Origin: Microbacterium sp. RURRCA19A
Lineage (GTDB): Bacteria > Actinomycetota > Actinomycetes > Actinomycetales > Microbacteriaceae
NCBI RefSeq assembly: GCF_900156455.1
Contig: NZ_FTNQ01000001.1
Coordinates: 248,001 to 312,000, forward strand
Reading direction: 5' to 3'
DNA length: 64,000 bases
Part shown: one piece after another, positions 21,982-32,004 of the stretch
How positions within the stretch are numbered: the first letter of the stretch is position 1
Layout: every line of letters starts with the position of its first letter
The notes under the pieces: model-generated
The model's input: only the letters and a program-made list of their open reading frames with translations
Database searches by the model: none
What the model was told of the DNA's origin: nothing
Program-made: the position numbers and the translations under genes

Positions 21982-22071
21982 GCTTCTCCCGTGTCTGCGG
22001 CCGCCTGAGGGGGATGCCACCCGCTCACCGGTTCGATTCTATGAGCCCTCGCGACACGCGGGCCGGAACGA

Positions 22072-22100
22072 CGAAGGCCCGCCGGGGAGGCGGGCCTTCG
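22072..22100 (-). terminator. Terminator after tRNA-His
   Basis: Perfect 12-bp arms (22072-22083 and 22089-22100), just beyond the 3' end of the tRNA. Confidence 0.8.
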
Positions 22101-22105
22101 TGTAC

Positions 22106-22181
22106 TGGGGTGGCTAACGGGACTTGAACCCGCGACCCCCGCGACCACAACGCGGTGCTCTACCAACTGAGCTATAGCCAC
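22106..22181 (-). tRNA. tRNA-His (GTG)
   Basis: Complete cloverleaf: acceptor GTGGCTA/TAGCCAC, D arm GCTC...GAGC, anticodon loop TTGTGGT, and T arm with GGTTCAAGT. C73 faces a G at position -1, and the CCA end is encoded. It lies 36 nt downstream of orn on the same strand and may be partly transcribed with it. Confidence 0.95.
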
Positions 22182-22217
22182 CATGTGACCGCCGCAGCGG
22201 ACAACTGAACGATTATG

Positions 22218-22844
22218 TCATACGTCCCGCGCGAACGACGAAACGACCGACGATGCGGCGCCCTTCGCCTCGTCGCTCGTGGGGCCCGGCTCCGGAACGA
22301 AGACCGCCTTGCGGTAGTACGCCAGCTCACGGATCGACTCCAGGATGTCGGCGAGCGCCCGGTGTCCGCCGTTCTTGGCAGGCGCGTTGAAGTAGGCGCG
22401 TGGGTACCAGCGCCGCGACAGCTCCTTGATGCTCGACACGTCCACGTTGCGGTAGTGCAGCCAGCGGTCGACCCGGGGCATGTACTTCGCGAGGAACATG
22501 CGGTCCGTGCCGATGGTGTTGCCCGCGAGGGGCGCCTTCCCCTCGAGCGGCGCGAAGCGCTGGATGTACTCGAGCGCCTGGAACTCGGCATCCGCGAGAC
22601 TCACCCCGTTCGGGATCTCGTCGAGGAGACCCGACGAGCGGTGCATCTCGGTGACGAACTCGCCCATGTTCTCCATCGCCGAAGCGTCGGGCTTGATCAC
22701 GACCTGGAAGCCGGGGTCGAGGACGTTGAGCTCGAAATCGGTGACGACGATCGCGATCTCCACCAGCTCGTCGACCGCGAGGTCGAGTCCTGTCATCTCG
22801 CAGTCGATCCAGACGAGCCGGTCGTTCTCAGAGGCGCTTACCAT
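22218..22844 (-). CDS. orn: Oligoribonuclease
   Basis: Orn (208 residues) degrades 2-5 nt RNAs and pGpG to mononucleotides. The DEDDh exonuclease motifs are present: WIDCEMTGL (Asp14, Glu16), the middle Asp in NTIGTDRMFL, and HRALADI with the catalytic His and Asp. The C-terminus has a short acidic/Ala tail beyond the core. ATG 22844 has TAGGAT (22856-22851) 6 nt before it, placed for leaderless expression. Confidence 0.95.
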   Translation of the reverse strand: MVSASENDRLVWIDCEMTGLDLAVDELVEIAIVVTDFELNVLDPGFQVVIKPDASAMENMGEFVTEMHRSSGLLDEIPNGVSLADAEFQALEYIQRFAPLEGKAPLAGNTIGTDRMFLAKYMPRVDRWLHYRNVDVSSIKELSRRWYPRAYFNAPAKNGGHRALADILESIRELAYYRKAVFVPEPGPTSDEAKGAASSVVSSFARDV

Positions 22845-22881
22845 CCCGTCATCCTACTGAGGGGGTGAGACGCGCAGTCGG

Positions 22882-22954
22882 TCCCCCAGACACGATTCGA
22901 ACGTGTGACCGGCGGATTAGAAGGCCGCTGCTCTATCCACTGAGCTACTGGGGG
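22882..22954 (-). tRNA. tRNA-Arg (TCT)
   Basis: Cloverleaf with acceptor CCCCCAG/CTGGGGG, D arm GCTC...GAGC, anticodon loop CTTCTAA and T arm CACG-TTCGAAT-CGTG. The last anticodon-stem pair appears to be a C-T mismatch. CCA is not encoded. Confidence 0.93.
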
Positions 22955-23055
22955 TCGTCACCAGGATATCGGTGACGGCCCTCGGCGTGGTCGACCCCCT
23001 GGCGGGGGTGGGCGGGCGGGCGTACGCTCCGGCCAGACCGAACGAAAGGAGCACC

Positions 23056-23265
23056 ATGTCCGATACGACGACACGACGTCTGTGGGTCGCTTACGGTCCG
23101 GGGGGTGTGGTCGGCACCATCCAGAAGGATGCCGAGGGCTACGCCGTGCACATGACCGGCCGGGACGAGCGACTGGGGATCTACCCGACCATGGAGATCG
23201 CCAAGAACGCGGTCCATTCGCACCTGAAGCCCGGGAGCGAGCGGCCCGAGTTCCGCGAGCACTGA
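23056..23265 (+). CDS. Conserved-looking small protein of unknown function
   Basis: This 69-residue soluble protein opens with RRLWVAYGPGGVVG and has a two-layer hydrophobic pattern with no signal or metal motif. AAAGGA lies 7 nt before the ATG, and TACGCT near 23021 is a likely -10. The codon use fits a real gene. I do not recognise the family. It is closed off downstream by a 12-bp hairpin shared with yczE. Confidence 0.7.
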   Translation: MSDTTTRRLWVAYGPGGVVGTIQKDAEGYAVHMTGRDERLGIYPTMEIAKNAVHSHLKPGSERPEFREH

Positions 23266-23272
23266 GCTCGTC

Positions 23273-23309
23273 GCCGTGTCGCGGGGCGAGGATGCTGCCG
23301 CGACACGGC
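23273..23309. terminator. Bidirectional terminator before yczE
   Basis: 12-bp perfect arms (23273-23284, 23298-23309) between convergent genes. Confidence 0.75.
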
Positions 23310-23315
23310 CACCGC

Positions 23316-23924
23316 TCACACCCGCGCGGGACGGCGCGGACGCGACCGGGCCTCGGGAGCGGCCAACAGGGGCAGGGCGACGTGGACGAGGGGGCCGATC
23401 CCCAGCGCGAACACGACCGTCCCGATCCCGACCGTGCCACCGAGCAGCCACCCCGCGACCAGAACCGTCCCCTCCACGCCGAGCCGAGCCGCCCAGATCG
23501 GCCAGCCGTACCTCGCGTGGATGCCCGTCATCAGCCCGTCGCGCGGCCCGGGGCCGAAATGCGCTCCGATGTACAGGCCGGATGCCGCGGCCACGGTGAC
23601 GACCCCGGCCACCAGCATCAGTGCCTGCCAGACCAGTGCGTCGGGATGCGGCAGGAAGGTCAAGGACAGCTGGATGCTGGTCCCGACCAGGAGGATGTTG
23701 GCGACCGTTCCGATCCCGGGCCGCTGCCGGAGCGGAATCCACAGGAGCAGCACGCCGAGACCGACGATGTTGGTGATCCAACCGACCCCGAGCCCGGTCA
23801 CGCGCGAGAGTCCCTCGGCGAACACCGTCCACGGATCGACGCCGAGGCCGGCGGCGATGGTGAGGGCGCAGCCGAAACCGTAGAGAGCGAGGCCGACGAG
23901 CAGGCGAAGGATCCGGGAAGTCAC
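23316..23924 (-). CDS. YczE-type integral membrane protein
   Basis: This protein of about 202 residues has five hydrophobic segments (near 5-25, 45-62, 72-92, 104-125 and 150-185) and motifs such as GLGVDPWTVF and GAHFGPGPRDGLMTG, typical of the YczE branch of the YitT-like family. The function is unknown. GTG 23924 and TTG 23936 are both possible starts. GTG is preferred because TTGGAT (23936-23931) sits 6 nt before it. It is divergent to a MocR regulator, the arrangement known as yczE-yczR. The regulator probably controls it through the shared region. Confidence 0.8.
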   Translation of the reverse strand: MTSRILRLLVGLALYGFGCALTIAAGLGVDPWTVFAEGLSRVTGLGVGWITNIVGLGVLLLWIPLRQRPGIGTVANILLVGTSIQLSLTFLPHPDALVWQALMLVAGVVTVAAASGLYIGAHFGPGPRDGLMTGIHARYGWPIWAARLGVEGTVLVAGWLLGGTVGIGTVVFALGIGPLVHVALPLLAAPEARSRPRRPARV

Positions 23925-23929
23925 GAACA

Positions 23930-23979
23930 GATCCAATCACGCGATTGGGCCTTTCCAACCGATCCAATTCGTCTAATCT
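23930..23979. promoter_or_regulatory. Shared control region of yczE and yczR
   Basis: GATCCAAT occurs twice in direct orientation (23930-23937 and 23961-23968). Between them lies CCAATC-ACGC-GATTGG, a 6-bp dyad at 23933-23948. TAATCT (23974-23979) is the yczR -10. Direct repeats are the known operator style of MocR regulators; the assignment is inferred. Confidence 0.6.
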
Positions 23980-23985
23980 GGCTTC

Positions 23986-25404
23986 ATGGACTCCCGCATC
24001 TCCGCGCGTGCCCTCGCCGAAGCGCTCGGTGGGTGGCGCGGCCGCGGCCCCGCATATGAAGCGCTGGCCGACGGCATCCGCCTTCTGTGCCTCGACAACC
24101 GCATCGCCGCGCGCACAACTCTGCCGGCGGAGCGCGAGCTCGCCACGGCCCTGGGCTTGAGCCGCACCACCGTGGCCGCCACCTATCGGAGCCTGCGCGA
24201 CAGCGGTCACATCGAGAGCCTGCGGGGGAGTGGAAGCGTCACCCTGCCGCTGCGACGCAACGACCCGGGCGCGGGCGAACGGCGCGACGGCGTCATCGAC
24301 CTGCAGCAGGCCAGCCCCGCCGCCTGGCCCGGTCTGCCGGCGGTCATCACCGACGTGGCTCAGGATGCCACCGCACTCGTCGCCCGCACCGGCTACGACG
24401 TCGTCGGGGAGCCGGGGCTGCGCGAGGAGATCGCGCAGCATTATCGCGATCGTGGACTTGCGACCGACCCCGAGCAGATCCTCGTCACGACGGGGGCGCA
24501 GAGCGCGCTGCATCTCATCGCCTCGGTGCTGCTGTCGCGTGCCGACCGCGTCCTGATCGAGACGCCGACCTACCCGCACGGCGCGGACGCCTTCCGCGCC
24601 GCCGGCGCCCGCCTCGTCGGCGTTCCCGTCTCGCCGCACGACGGGTGGGATCTCGACCGGGCGGCGCAGACCTTCGCGCGGGTCCTGCCCGCGCTGGCGT
24701 ACCTCATGCCCGAGTTCCAGAACCCGACCGGTCGCACCATGGGTGATGCGGAGGTGGCGGCGTTCGTCGACGGCGCGCAGCGCGCGGGGACCTACCTCGT
24801 ACTCGACGAGACGACCGCGGGGCTGGACATCGACCGACCGACCGCACCCGTCGCGTTCCCCGATCTCGGTCGGATCCTGCGGGTCGGGTCGCTCGGCAAG
24901 ACCGTGTGGGGCGGCTTGCGCGTCGGATGGGTCCGGGCGGAGTCGGACATCATCCGGCGCCTCGCGAGTGGACGCTCAGTACACGACCTGGGCACCCCCG
25001 AGTTCGAGCAGGCCGTGGCGGCGAAGGTGCTGCACCGCCTCGATGAGATCAGTGCGCAGCGCGCCGACCTGCTGCGCGACGGCCGCGACGCGCTCACCCG
25101 CGCCTTGACGGAGCACTTCCCCGAATGGGAGATCCCGACCGTGCACGGCGGTGTGTCGCTCTGGGTAGGTCTCGGAGAACCGGTCAGCACGCCGCTCGTG
25201 ATGAGTGCGCGGGCGCGCGGGCTCCTCCTCTCGGCCGGCTCGCGATTCGCCGTCGAAGGGGGACACGACCGACGCTTGCGCATCCCCTTCACCGCCGCAC
25301 CGCACACCCTCGAGCGGGCCGTCGGCATCTTGCGGACGGCGTGGGACGACGTCCGCGGGACGGCCGCGGGCGCGGCGCTCGACGACCTCGCGACCGTGGT
25401 CTGA
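23986..25404 (+). CDS. MocR-type PLP-dependent regulator (YczR-like)
   Basis: This 472-residue protein has a GntR winged helix (about 15-85, with LPAERELATALGLSRTTVAATY) joined to an aminotransferase fold. The fold has LVTTGAQSALHLI, MPEFQNPTGRTM, and the PLP lysine in RVGSLGKTVWGGLRVGW (near 305). The MocR group usually binds PLP for sensing and not for catalysis. The ATG lies 6 nt after TAATCT. It is divergent to the yczE gene, its likely target, and probably autoregulated through the direct repeats. Confidence 0.92.
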   Translation: MDSRISARALAEALGGWRGRGPAYEALADGIRLLCLDNRIAARTTLPAERELATALGLSRTTVAATYRSLRDSGHIESLRGSGSVTLPLRRNDPGAGERRDGVIDLQQASPAAWPGLPAVITDVAQDATALVARTGYDVVGEPGLREEIAQHYRDRGLATDPEQILVTTGAQSALHLIASVLLSRADRVLIETPTYPHGADAFRAAGARLVGVPVSPHDGWDLDRAAQTFARVLPALAYLMPEFQNPTGRTMGDAEVAAFVDGAQRAGTYLVLDETTAGLDIDRPTAPVAFPDLGRILRVGSLGKTVWGGLRVGWVRAESDIIRRLASGRSVHDLGTPEFEQAVAAKVLHRLDEISAQRADLLRDGRDALTRALTEHFPEWEIPTVHGGVSLWVGLGEPVSTPLVMSARARGLLLSAGSRFAVEGGHDRRLRIPFTAAPHTLERAVGILRTAWDDVRGTAAGAALDDLATVV

Positions 25405-25460
25405 CACACGGCGCCTCATACGCTGCGCCGCCGGGGTCGATGCGCCGCGGCGACGTCGCC

Positions 25461-25718
25461 TCAGCGCGCATAGCGCAGGCATTCGAGGGCGTCGGCAGAC
25501 GACCAGAACTCGCCCAGTCGACGGAAGCGGCCCGTCGTCGCGTGGAAGCGCTCCGCCGCGTAGCGCCACCCCTCATCGGCGGCGATGGCACGTACGTGGC
25601 CCACGACGACGCCACGCGGGTCTGCAATGCGCCAGAGACCGGCGGCGACGTGAGTCGCCGCTCCCCATCCGGCCGGGCGCGGGGCCGGGGCCAGGTCGTT
25701 CCACAGTGCGGTGGTCAT
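25461..25718 (-). CDS. Small hypothetical protein
   Basis: This 85-residue Trp/Ala/Arg-rich protein contains two compact stretches, GLWRIADPRGVVVGHVRAI and RRLGEFWSSADALECLRYAR, and looks globular without membrane segments. I cannot name a family. Support that it is real: codon use fits, and the ATG lies exactly 6 nt after TACCGT (25730-25725). Confidence 0.65.
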   Translation of the reverse strand: MTTALWNDLAPAPRPAGWGAATHVAAGLWRIADPRGVVVGHVRAIAADEGWRYAAERFHATTGRFRRLGEFWSSADALECLRYAR

Positions 25719-25908
25719 GACGCCACGGTAGGGCGGGCCTCCGACATCGGCGGTGCGGTACTCCTCCCCATCCGAAGGATCACCGGACTTGTCCACCGAA
25801 CGGCTTTCGAGCCTCTCGGACGTCCCATCCGCGCGGTCATCCTGTCCTTGGCTCCGGCGTCCGTCGGGCACGCGGATGCCGGAGCCCGAACCCAGAGAGG
25901 ACACACCC

Positions 25909-26451
25909 ATGAGCGACCACATCACCCTCGTCGGCAACATCGTCGGAGACCCTGAAGAGCGGGCCACCCGCGGCGGCGATCCGATCGCGGCCTTCCGCCT
26001 CGCCGTGAGCGAACGACGGTTCGACCGGGAACGCGGCCAGTGGGTCGACGGCCATACGAACTACTACGCGGTCTCCGTCTTCGGCGAGCTCGGGAGGAAC
26101 GCACTGGCGTCGCTACAGAAGGGAGAACGCGTCTTCGTGGCCGGTCGCCTCCGCCTCCGAGAGTGGGAGACGGACGCGAAACGCGGGGTGAGCGCCGACG
26201 TCACGGCGGACGCCGTCGGACACGATCTGAGGTGGGGAGTATCCACGTTCCGCCGATCAACGCGACGCGACGACACCCCCTCCGCCGACGCGGGAGGACA
26301 CGACGATGAACCGTCGTCGGGCGGCCAGGATGCGTGGGCCGTGCCGGGCGGGTCGCCGGCCGCTCTCGATTCGTCTCCTGCCGGCGAGCCGCCCCGCGCC
26401 GACTCGACGAGTCCAGCCCTGGTGGAGGTCGGTGACGCGACGCCGTTCTGA
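25909..26451 (+). CDS. ssb: Single-stranded DNA-binding protein (secondary paralogue)
   Basis: This 180-residue protein has an OB fold over the first ~110 residues (ITLVGNIVGDPEERATRGGD and FVAGRLRLREWETDAKRG), followed by a long disordered Ser/Pro/Gly tail. The last residues GDATPF keep the terminal Pro-Phe that SSB partners bind, although the acidic tip is weaker than usual. It stands alone, not between rpsF and rpsR, so it is probably the second, DNA-uptake or repair type SSB. AGAGAGG precedes the ATG by about 8 nt. Confidence 0.9.
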   Translation: MSDHITLVGNIVGDPEERATRGGDPIAAFRLAVSERRFDRERGQWVDGHTNYYAVSVFGELGRNALASLQKGERVFVAGRLRLREWETDAKRGVSADVTADAVGHDLRWGVSTFRRSTRRDDTPSADAGGHDDEPSSGGQDAWAVPGGSPAALDSSPAGEPPRADSTSPALVEVGDATPF

Positions 26452-26494
26452 TGGACAAGCGGGCCGCGGCCGGCCGGTACGTAGACTCGGCTGG

Positions 26495-26989
26495 GTGATC
26501 CGCCTGACCCCCCGACCGGCCGCCGTCGTCGCGGCGGCAGCCGTGCTCGTGCTCGCGGGGTGCACCCCGACGCCCCCGGCCGCCCCTTCCGGCCCGGCGA
26601 CGACACCGACGGCGTCGTCGTCGTCCGCCGTGGCCTCGCCTGCGCCCGATGCGGCTCCGTCGCTGAGGCCCGAAGGCTCGGCGGCCGACAATCTGCCCTT
26701 GTTCGCCCAGATCGTGAGCGCGGTATGGAGCGGACCGGAGCAGGTGTCGGGTCGCGCGTACGTCGATGCGCTCGCCGCCGCCGGATTCGACAAGGCGGCG
26801 ATGCAGCTGACGCCCGACGACACGACGATCGGCAACCCGGCTGAGAGCATCGAGTTCTCCGTCCGCTGGGGCGAGGAGTGCCTCGTCGGACAGGTGGGAC
26901 CCTCGATCGGCGCCCCCGTCGCCACGGTGCTGCCGGGGCTGTCCACCGGTGGGTGCCTGATCGGCCAGACTCGCGCGATCGACTGGTAG
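26495..26989 (+). CDS. Small secreted lipoprotein of unknown function
   Basis: This 164-residue protein has an N-terminal signal peptide with lipobox LVLAGC (Cys near 25), a Thr/Ser/Pro/Ala linker of about 40 residues, and a compact domain of about 90 residues with two cysteines (EECLVG, GGCLIG). GTG 26495 follows TAGACT (26482-26487) by 7 nt. The domain shape resembles a group of actinobacterial DUF6993-like lipoproteins, but that link is weak. Confidence 0.75.
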   Translation: MIRLTPRPAAVVAAAAVLVLAGCTPTPPAAPSGPATTPTASSSSAVASPAPDAAPSLRPEGSAADNLPLFAQIVSAVWSGPEQVSGRAYVDALAAAGFDKAAMQLTPDDTTIGNPAESIEFSVRWGEECLVGQVGPSIGAPVATVLPGLSTGGCLIGQTRAIDW

Positions 26990-27042
26990 CGGATACCGGG
27001 GCGGCGTCCCGCGTCCGACGGCGGCGGCGCGAGCGGCGTTGA

Positions 27043-27048
27043 TAGGCT
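27043..27048 (+). promoter_or_regulatory. Putative -10 box of ettA
   Basis: TAGGCT in the context GTTGATAGGCT, about 97 bp before the ettA ATG. It would give a leader of about 90 nt. Confidence 0.45.
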
Positions 27049-27145
27049 GGAGGGGACTTCCGCGCACCCGGGTGCTCCGCCGAGATCGAGTCGGCGAACC
27101 GGGCGGGCGCGGCCCTCATCCCCGATCGAAGGTGGTACGTCCTCG

Positions 27146-28817
<1,672 letters not shown>

Positions 28818-28825
<8 letters not shown>

Positions 28826-29351
28826 CTCGACCACGACCGCGGGTCCGGCTCCGTCCGGGCCCGCGCGGCTGCACGTCCCCATCCATCTCCGGTGGGGCGA
28901 CCTCGACGCGCTCGGGCACGTCAACAACACCTCGATGCTCAAGCTCCTCGAGGAGGCACGTCTCCGTGCGTTCTGGCGCGGCGACGACGACGGCCAGGCG
29001 CTGCCCACCGCGGTCTTCGACATGTCCGTCCTCGAGAGCGGCGGAGAGCGGGCGACCCTCATCGCCCGCCAGGAGATCGAGTACCTCCGGCCCGTGCCGT
29101 ACAGCCAGCGACCGCTGGACGTCCGTCTGTGGATCGGGGCGATGGGCGGCTCCAGCGCCGACATCTGCTTCGAGGTCTTCAGCCCGGCCGGTCAGCCCGA
29201 GCCCGTGCTGTACGCCCGCGCGACGGCCGTCGTCGTGCTCGTCGACACCGCGAGCGGACGCCCCATCCGCTGGAGCGAGACGGAGCGCCACGCGTGGGCG
29301 CCGTACATCGGTGATCCGATCGAATACCGCCGTCGCGCCGCCGGACGCTGA
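28818..29351 (+). CDS. Hot-dog-fold acyl-CoA thioesterase
   Basis: This 177-residue 4HBT-type protein has LRWGDLDALGHVNNTSMLKLLEEAR, in which the conserved Asp and the HVNN turn are the catalytic region of the 4-hydroxybenzoyl-CoA thioesterase family. The fold continues with EYLRPVPYSQRPLDVRLWI. It probably hydrolyses a short- or medium-chain acyl-CoA. GTG 28818 lies within the ettA end (8-nt overlap), which fixes the start. The next gene on the other strand is a TesB-type thioesterase. Confidence 0.85.
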
Positions 29352-29379
29352 CGTGCCTCTGCTCGCCCGGCTCTGACAC

Positions 29380-29398
29380 GCGCCCGGTCCTCGGGCGC
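29380..29398. terminator. Terminator between two thioesterase genes
   Basis: 7-bp GC-only arms (29380-29386, 29392-29398) with a 5-nt loop, between convergent genes. Confidence 0.6.
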
Positions 29399-29399
29399 C

Positions 29400-30278
29400 T
29401 TACTCGCTCGGGACCCGCACCATGACCTCCTGCGCCACACTGGCCAGGAGGCTCCCTTCGCGCGTGTAGATGCGGCCGGTCGACAGGCCGCGCCCCCCGC
29501 GGGCGTTGGGTGACTCCTGCACGTACAGGAGCCAGTCGTCGACCCGACCCGGGCGGTGCCACCACATCGCGTGGTCGAGACTCGCGACCCGCAACCCGCG
29601 TGTGCTCCACGGCACGCCGTGACCGCGCAGGATCGGCTCCTGGATGGTGAGGTCGCTCAGATACGCGAGCGCAGCTCTATGCACCGCCGGATCGTCGGGC
29701 AGCGCGCGCCGCGTGCGCATCCACACCGCCTGGCGGGGAACGTGGGGGCCCTCCACCGCGGTGTACACCGGCGACGGGACGTGCACGACCTCGACGGGGC
29801 TGTCCGCGATCGCGCGTCGGCTCAGGGGGTGGAGCGACGCGGCGTCGAGGGGCGGCAGATCCTCGGGTCGGGGGATGCCCTCCGGCATCGGCTCGGCGTG
29901 CTCGAGGCCCGGATCGTCGTCCTGGAACGACGCGATCATCGAGAAGATCGGAACGCCCGCCTGGAACGCCTGCGTCCGGCGGGTCGAGAAGGATCGACCG
30001 TCGTGGATGCGGTCCACCGAGAACGTGATGCCGTCGGCCGGGTCACCCGGCCGGAGGAAGTACCCGTGCATCGAATGGACGGTGCGCTCCGGGGGGAGGG
30101 TCCTCGACGCGGCCACGATCGACTGCGCGAGCACCTGGCCGCCGTAGACCCGCCCGAACGGCATGGGTTGCGAGACCCCGGTGAAGATGTCTTCGGTGGT
30201 CCGTGCGCCGGCGTCGCGGAGATCGAGCACCGCGAGCAGTGAGGCGACGGGGTCGATGGCGTCGATGGCGTCGGTCAC
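29400..30278 (-). CDS. tesB: Acyl-CoA thioesterase II (TesB family)
   Basis: This protein of about 292 residues has a double hot-dog fold. The N-terminal half has GRVYGGQVLAQSIVAASRTL and HGYFLRPGDP. The C-terminal half has STRGLRVASLDHAMWWHRP, where the family's Asp/Gln/Thr catalytic set lies. It cleaves medium- to long-chain acyl-CoA in the cytoplasm. GTG 30278 is chosen because GGGAG sits 5 nt before it; GTG 30284, two codons earlier, is possible. It is divergent to the gene at 30331. Confidence 0.9.
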   Translation of the reverse strand: MTDAIDAIDPVASLLAVLDLRDAGARTTEDIFTGVSQPMPFGRVYGGQVLAQSIVAASRTLPPERTVHSMHGYFLRPGDPADGITFSVDRIHDGRSFSTRRTQAFQAGVPIFSMIASFQDDDPGLEHAEPMPEGIPRPEDLPPLDAASLHPLSRRAIADSPVEVVHVPSPVYTAVEGPHVPRQAVWMRTRRALPDDPAVHRAALAYLSDLTIQEPILRGHGVPWSTRGLRVASLDHAMWWHRPGRVDDWLLYVQESPNARGGRGLSTGRIYTREGSLLASVAQEVMVRVPSE

Positions 30279-30330
30279 GCTCACTCCCGTTCCGCCGCAG
30301 AAGTCTGCGTCGCTTGATAGTTTAGGGCGG

Positions 30331-30999
30331 GTGTCCGCGCGCCTGATGTTCCCCGACCCGCAGGCGGCAGCCGACCTGCTCACGTTCGCCTCCCGTGCCG
30401 TCCGGCTCGGTGACGGGACGGTTCGTCTTCGCGCCGACGGCGGAGTTCTGGTGACGACGGCCGCCCCTCTCGCCCCTCGCGGTCTCCTGGATGCCACGCC
30501 CACCGTGCTGGGCCTTCGGGTGTCGGCGATCGACCCGGAGCTCGAGTGCGACCTCGTCGTGGAGGCTGCTGCCCTTCTGCCGGCGCCCGACGATGCGCAG
30601 GCCGTCGTGCTCCCCGACACCGCGACCTCACCCGCCTGGGCGGGGATCTCGCCACCGCGCGGCGGATGGGAGCAGAAGGATGCCATCGACGCCGCCGTTC
30701 TGGCATCCCGCGCGCAGTACGGTGTCGCCGCCGTGGCCGACGCACTTCCCGAGAACGCGGGCGAGGACGTCGTCCGCGTCGTCCGGGGCCAGGTGTGGGG
30801 GCAGCCCGACGAGGCACTGGGAGGACTCCCGCTCGGTACGGCGTTCGCCGCCTTCGCCCTCGGATTCATCGCGGGCGGTGAGGAGGCGGTGGTCCGCACG
30901 AGCGGTTCCTGGACGAGGGTGACCCTCGCCCGCGGACACGTGCTCGTCCGCGGGCCGGTGCGCTCCGGCCTCACGCCGGTGCGATCCACCGGCGCTTAG
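30331..30999 (+). CDS. Hypothetical protein
   Basis: This 222-residue soluble alpha/beta protein has no signal peptide, membrane segment or catalytic motif that I recognise. It is rich in Ala and Val, with a hydrophobic patch TAFAAFALGFIAGGEEAVV. GTG 30331 follows TAGTTT (30318-30323) by 7 nt, which supports both the gene and its start. Codon use matches its neighbours. Confidence 0.65.
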   Translation: MSARLMFPDPQAAADLLTFASRAVRLGDGTVRLRADGGVLVTTAAPLAPRGLLDATPTVLGLRVSAIDPELECDLVVEAAALLPAPDDAQAVVLPDTATSPAWAGISPPRGGWEQKDAIDAAVLASRAQYGVAAVADALPENAGEDVVRVVRGQVWGQPDEALGGLPLGTAFAAFALGFIAGGEEAVVRTSGSWTRVTLARGHVLVRGPVRSGLTPVRSTGA

Positions 31000-31036
31000 T
31001 TCAGGGGGCTCATAGGCTCTCCGACTACCGTGAGGG

Positions 31037-31134
31037 CTCGCAAGGGGAGTATTCCTCAGCGGCGCCCCCGTCATCACGGGTCCACGATTGGGCCCCGGGC
31101 GCGCCGGTTCTCCGGAACGGAAGAGACCTTGACG
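31037..31134 (+). ncRNA. Probable yybP-ykoY (manganese) riboswitch
   Basis: A closing helix CAAGG (31041-31045)/CCTTG (31127-31131) frames the conserved 5' strand GGGGAGTA (31044-31051) and the 3' strand GGAAGAGACC (31119-31128). This is the pattern of the yybP-ykoY class, whose two loops bind Mn2+. Between them lie a CCCG-TCATCA-CGGG hairpin and further GC pairing. It ends about 35 nt before the ATG at 31169. Recognised by eye from the family's conserved strands. Confidence 0.72.
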
Positions 31135-31168
31135 CCGCGGCTCCGTGCCGCCGTCGAAAGGTGCCTCC

Positions 31169-31987
31169 ATGGCCAAGCTCTCCCGTCTTCTCGATCTCGC
31201 CACCCGCGCCGCCGGCAAGGCGGCTTCGTCCCGCTCGGCCTCGGGCTCATCGTCCGGGGGCCGCGACTGGCGCGATATGGTCCGAACGGCCGCCGACGCG
31301 GTGACAGGTGAGCGCCGCGACGCCCCCGCGCTGTCCTCGCCGCCTTCGCCCACCGCGGCACCGGGCGCTCGCTACGCGCCGCCTGCCGGCTCGACGAACC
31401 TGACCGCCGAGGATCGGGCTGCGATCGCCCGCTACGACTACCTCCTCCGCACGGCCGACCCCGATCAGGTGGAGCGTCTGCATCGCGAGTCGTTCGACCG
31501 GCTGACGCCGGCGCAGCGCGCCGAGGTGCGACGGCGGATGGATGCCGAGTTCGCCCCGCACGAGCGACCGCGCTCGGACGCGTCCGGCGATCTCGCCCGC
31601 GCGGCCGGGCGCGCGGAGGCCCGGCGTCCGGGACGGATGTCGGGCCTTCTCGCCCGCGCGGGCGCCGGAGGGCTGGTCGGCGCGGGCGTCGTGGGCGCCG
31701 AAGGGCTCCTCGCCGTGGTCGCGGGCGGCGCCGTCGTCAGCGCCGTGGCCGGCCCGCTGCTCGCCCAGGCTGCGCAGCTGGGCACCGACTTCACGGGGCT
31801 GGCTGCGGGCGTCGACCTGGAGGCGCTGGCATCCGGAGCGGACCTGGCGTCGTTGGTCCCCGGTACCGAGGCGCTGGGCGACGCCGTCGGCGGCGTGCAG
31901 GAAACGGTCGGCGAGCAGGTCAGCGGCCTCGGCGACCGTCTCGGAGGGTTCGAGATCCCCGGACTCGGAGACTTCTTCGGGCGCTGA
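31169..31987 (+). CDS. Unrecognised protein with central hydrophobic segment, behind a Mn riboswitch
   Basis: This 272-residue protein has an N-terminal basic/Ser-rich part (1-70). A helical segment AIARYDYLLRTADPDQVERLHRESF follows, with QRAEVRRRMDAEFAPHERPR. A strongly hydrophobic Gly/Ala/Val stretch (about 165-200) could be one or two membrane helices, and the tail is Gly/Leu-rich. I see no P-type ATPase, TerC or MntP motif, although I recall related proteins labelled as cation-transporting ATPase. GAAAGG lies 8 nt before the ATG, which is preferred over GTG 31145. The riboswitch suggests a role in manganese handling. Confidence 0.7.
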   Translation: MAKLSRLLDLATRAAGKAASSRSASGSSSGGRDWRDMVRTAADAVTGERRDAPALSSPPSPTAAPGARYAPPAGSTNLTAEDRAAIARYDYLLRTADPDQVERLHRESFDRLTPAQRAEVRRRMDAEFAPHERPRSDASGDLARAAGRAEARRPGRMSGLLARAGAGGLVGAGVVGAEGLLAVVAGGAVVSAVAGPLLAQAAQLGTDFTGLAAGVDLEALASGADLASLVPGTEALGDAVGGVQETVGEQVSGLGDRLGGFEIPGLGDFFGR

Positions 31988-32004
31988 GTCCGGCCCCGCG
32001 GGGC

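Noticed and set aside
31067..31080. Small hairpin CCCG-TCATCA-CGGG as an independent terminator
   Set aside because: It lies inside the riboswitch architecture, has only 4 bp and no U-run.
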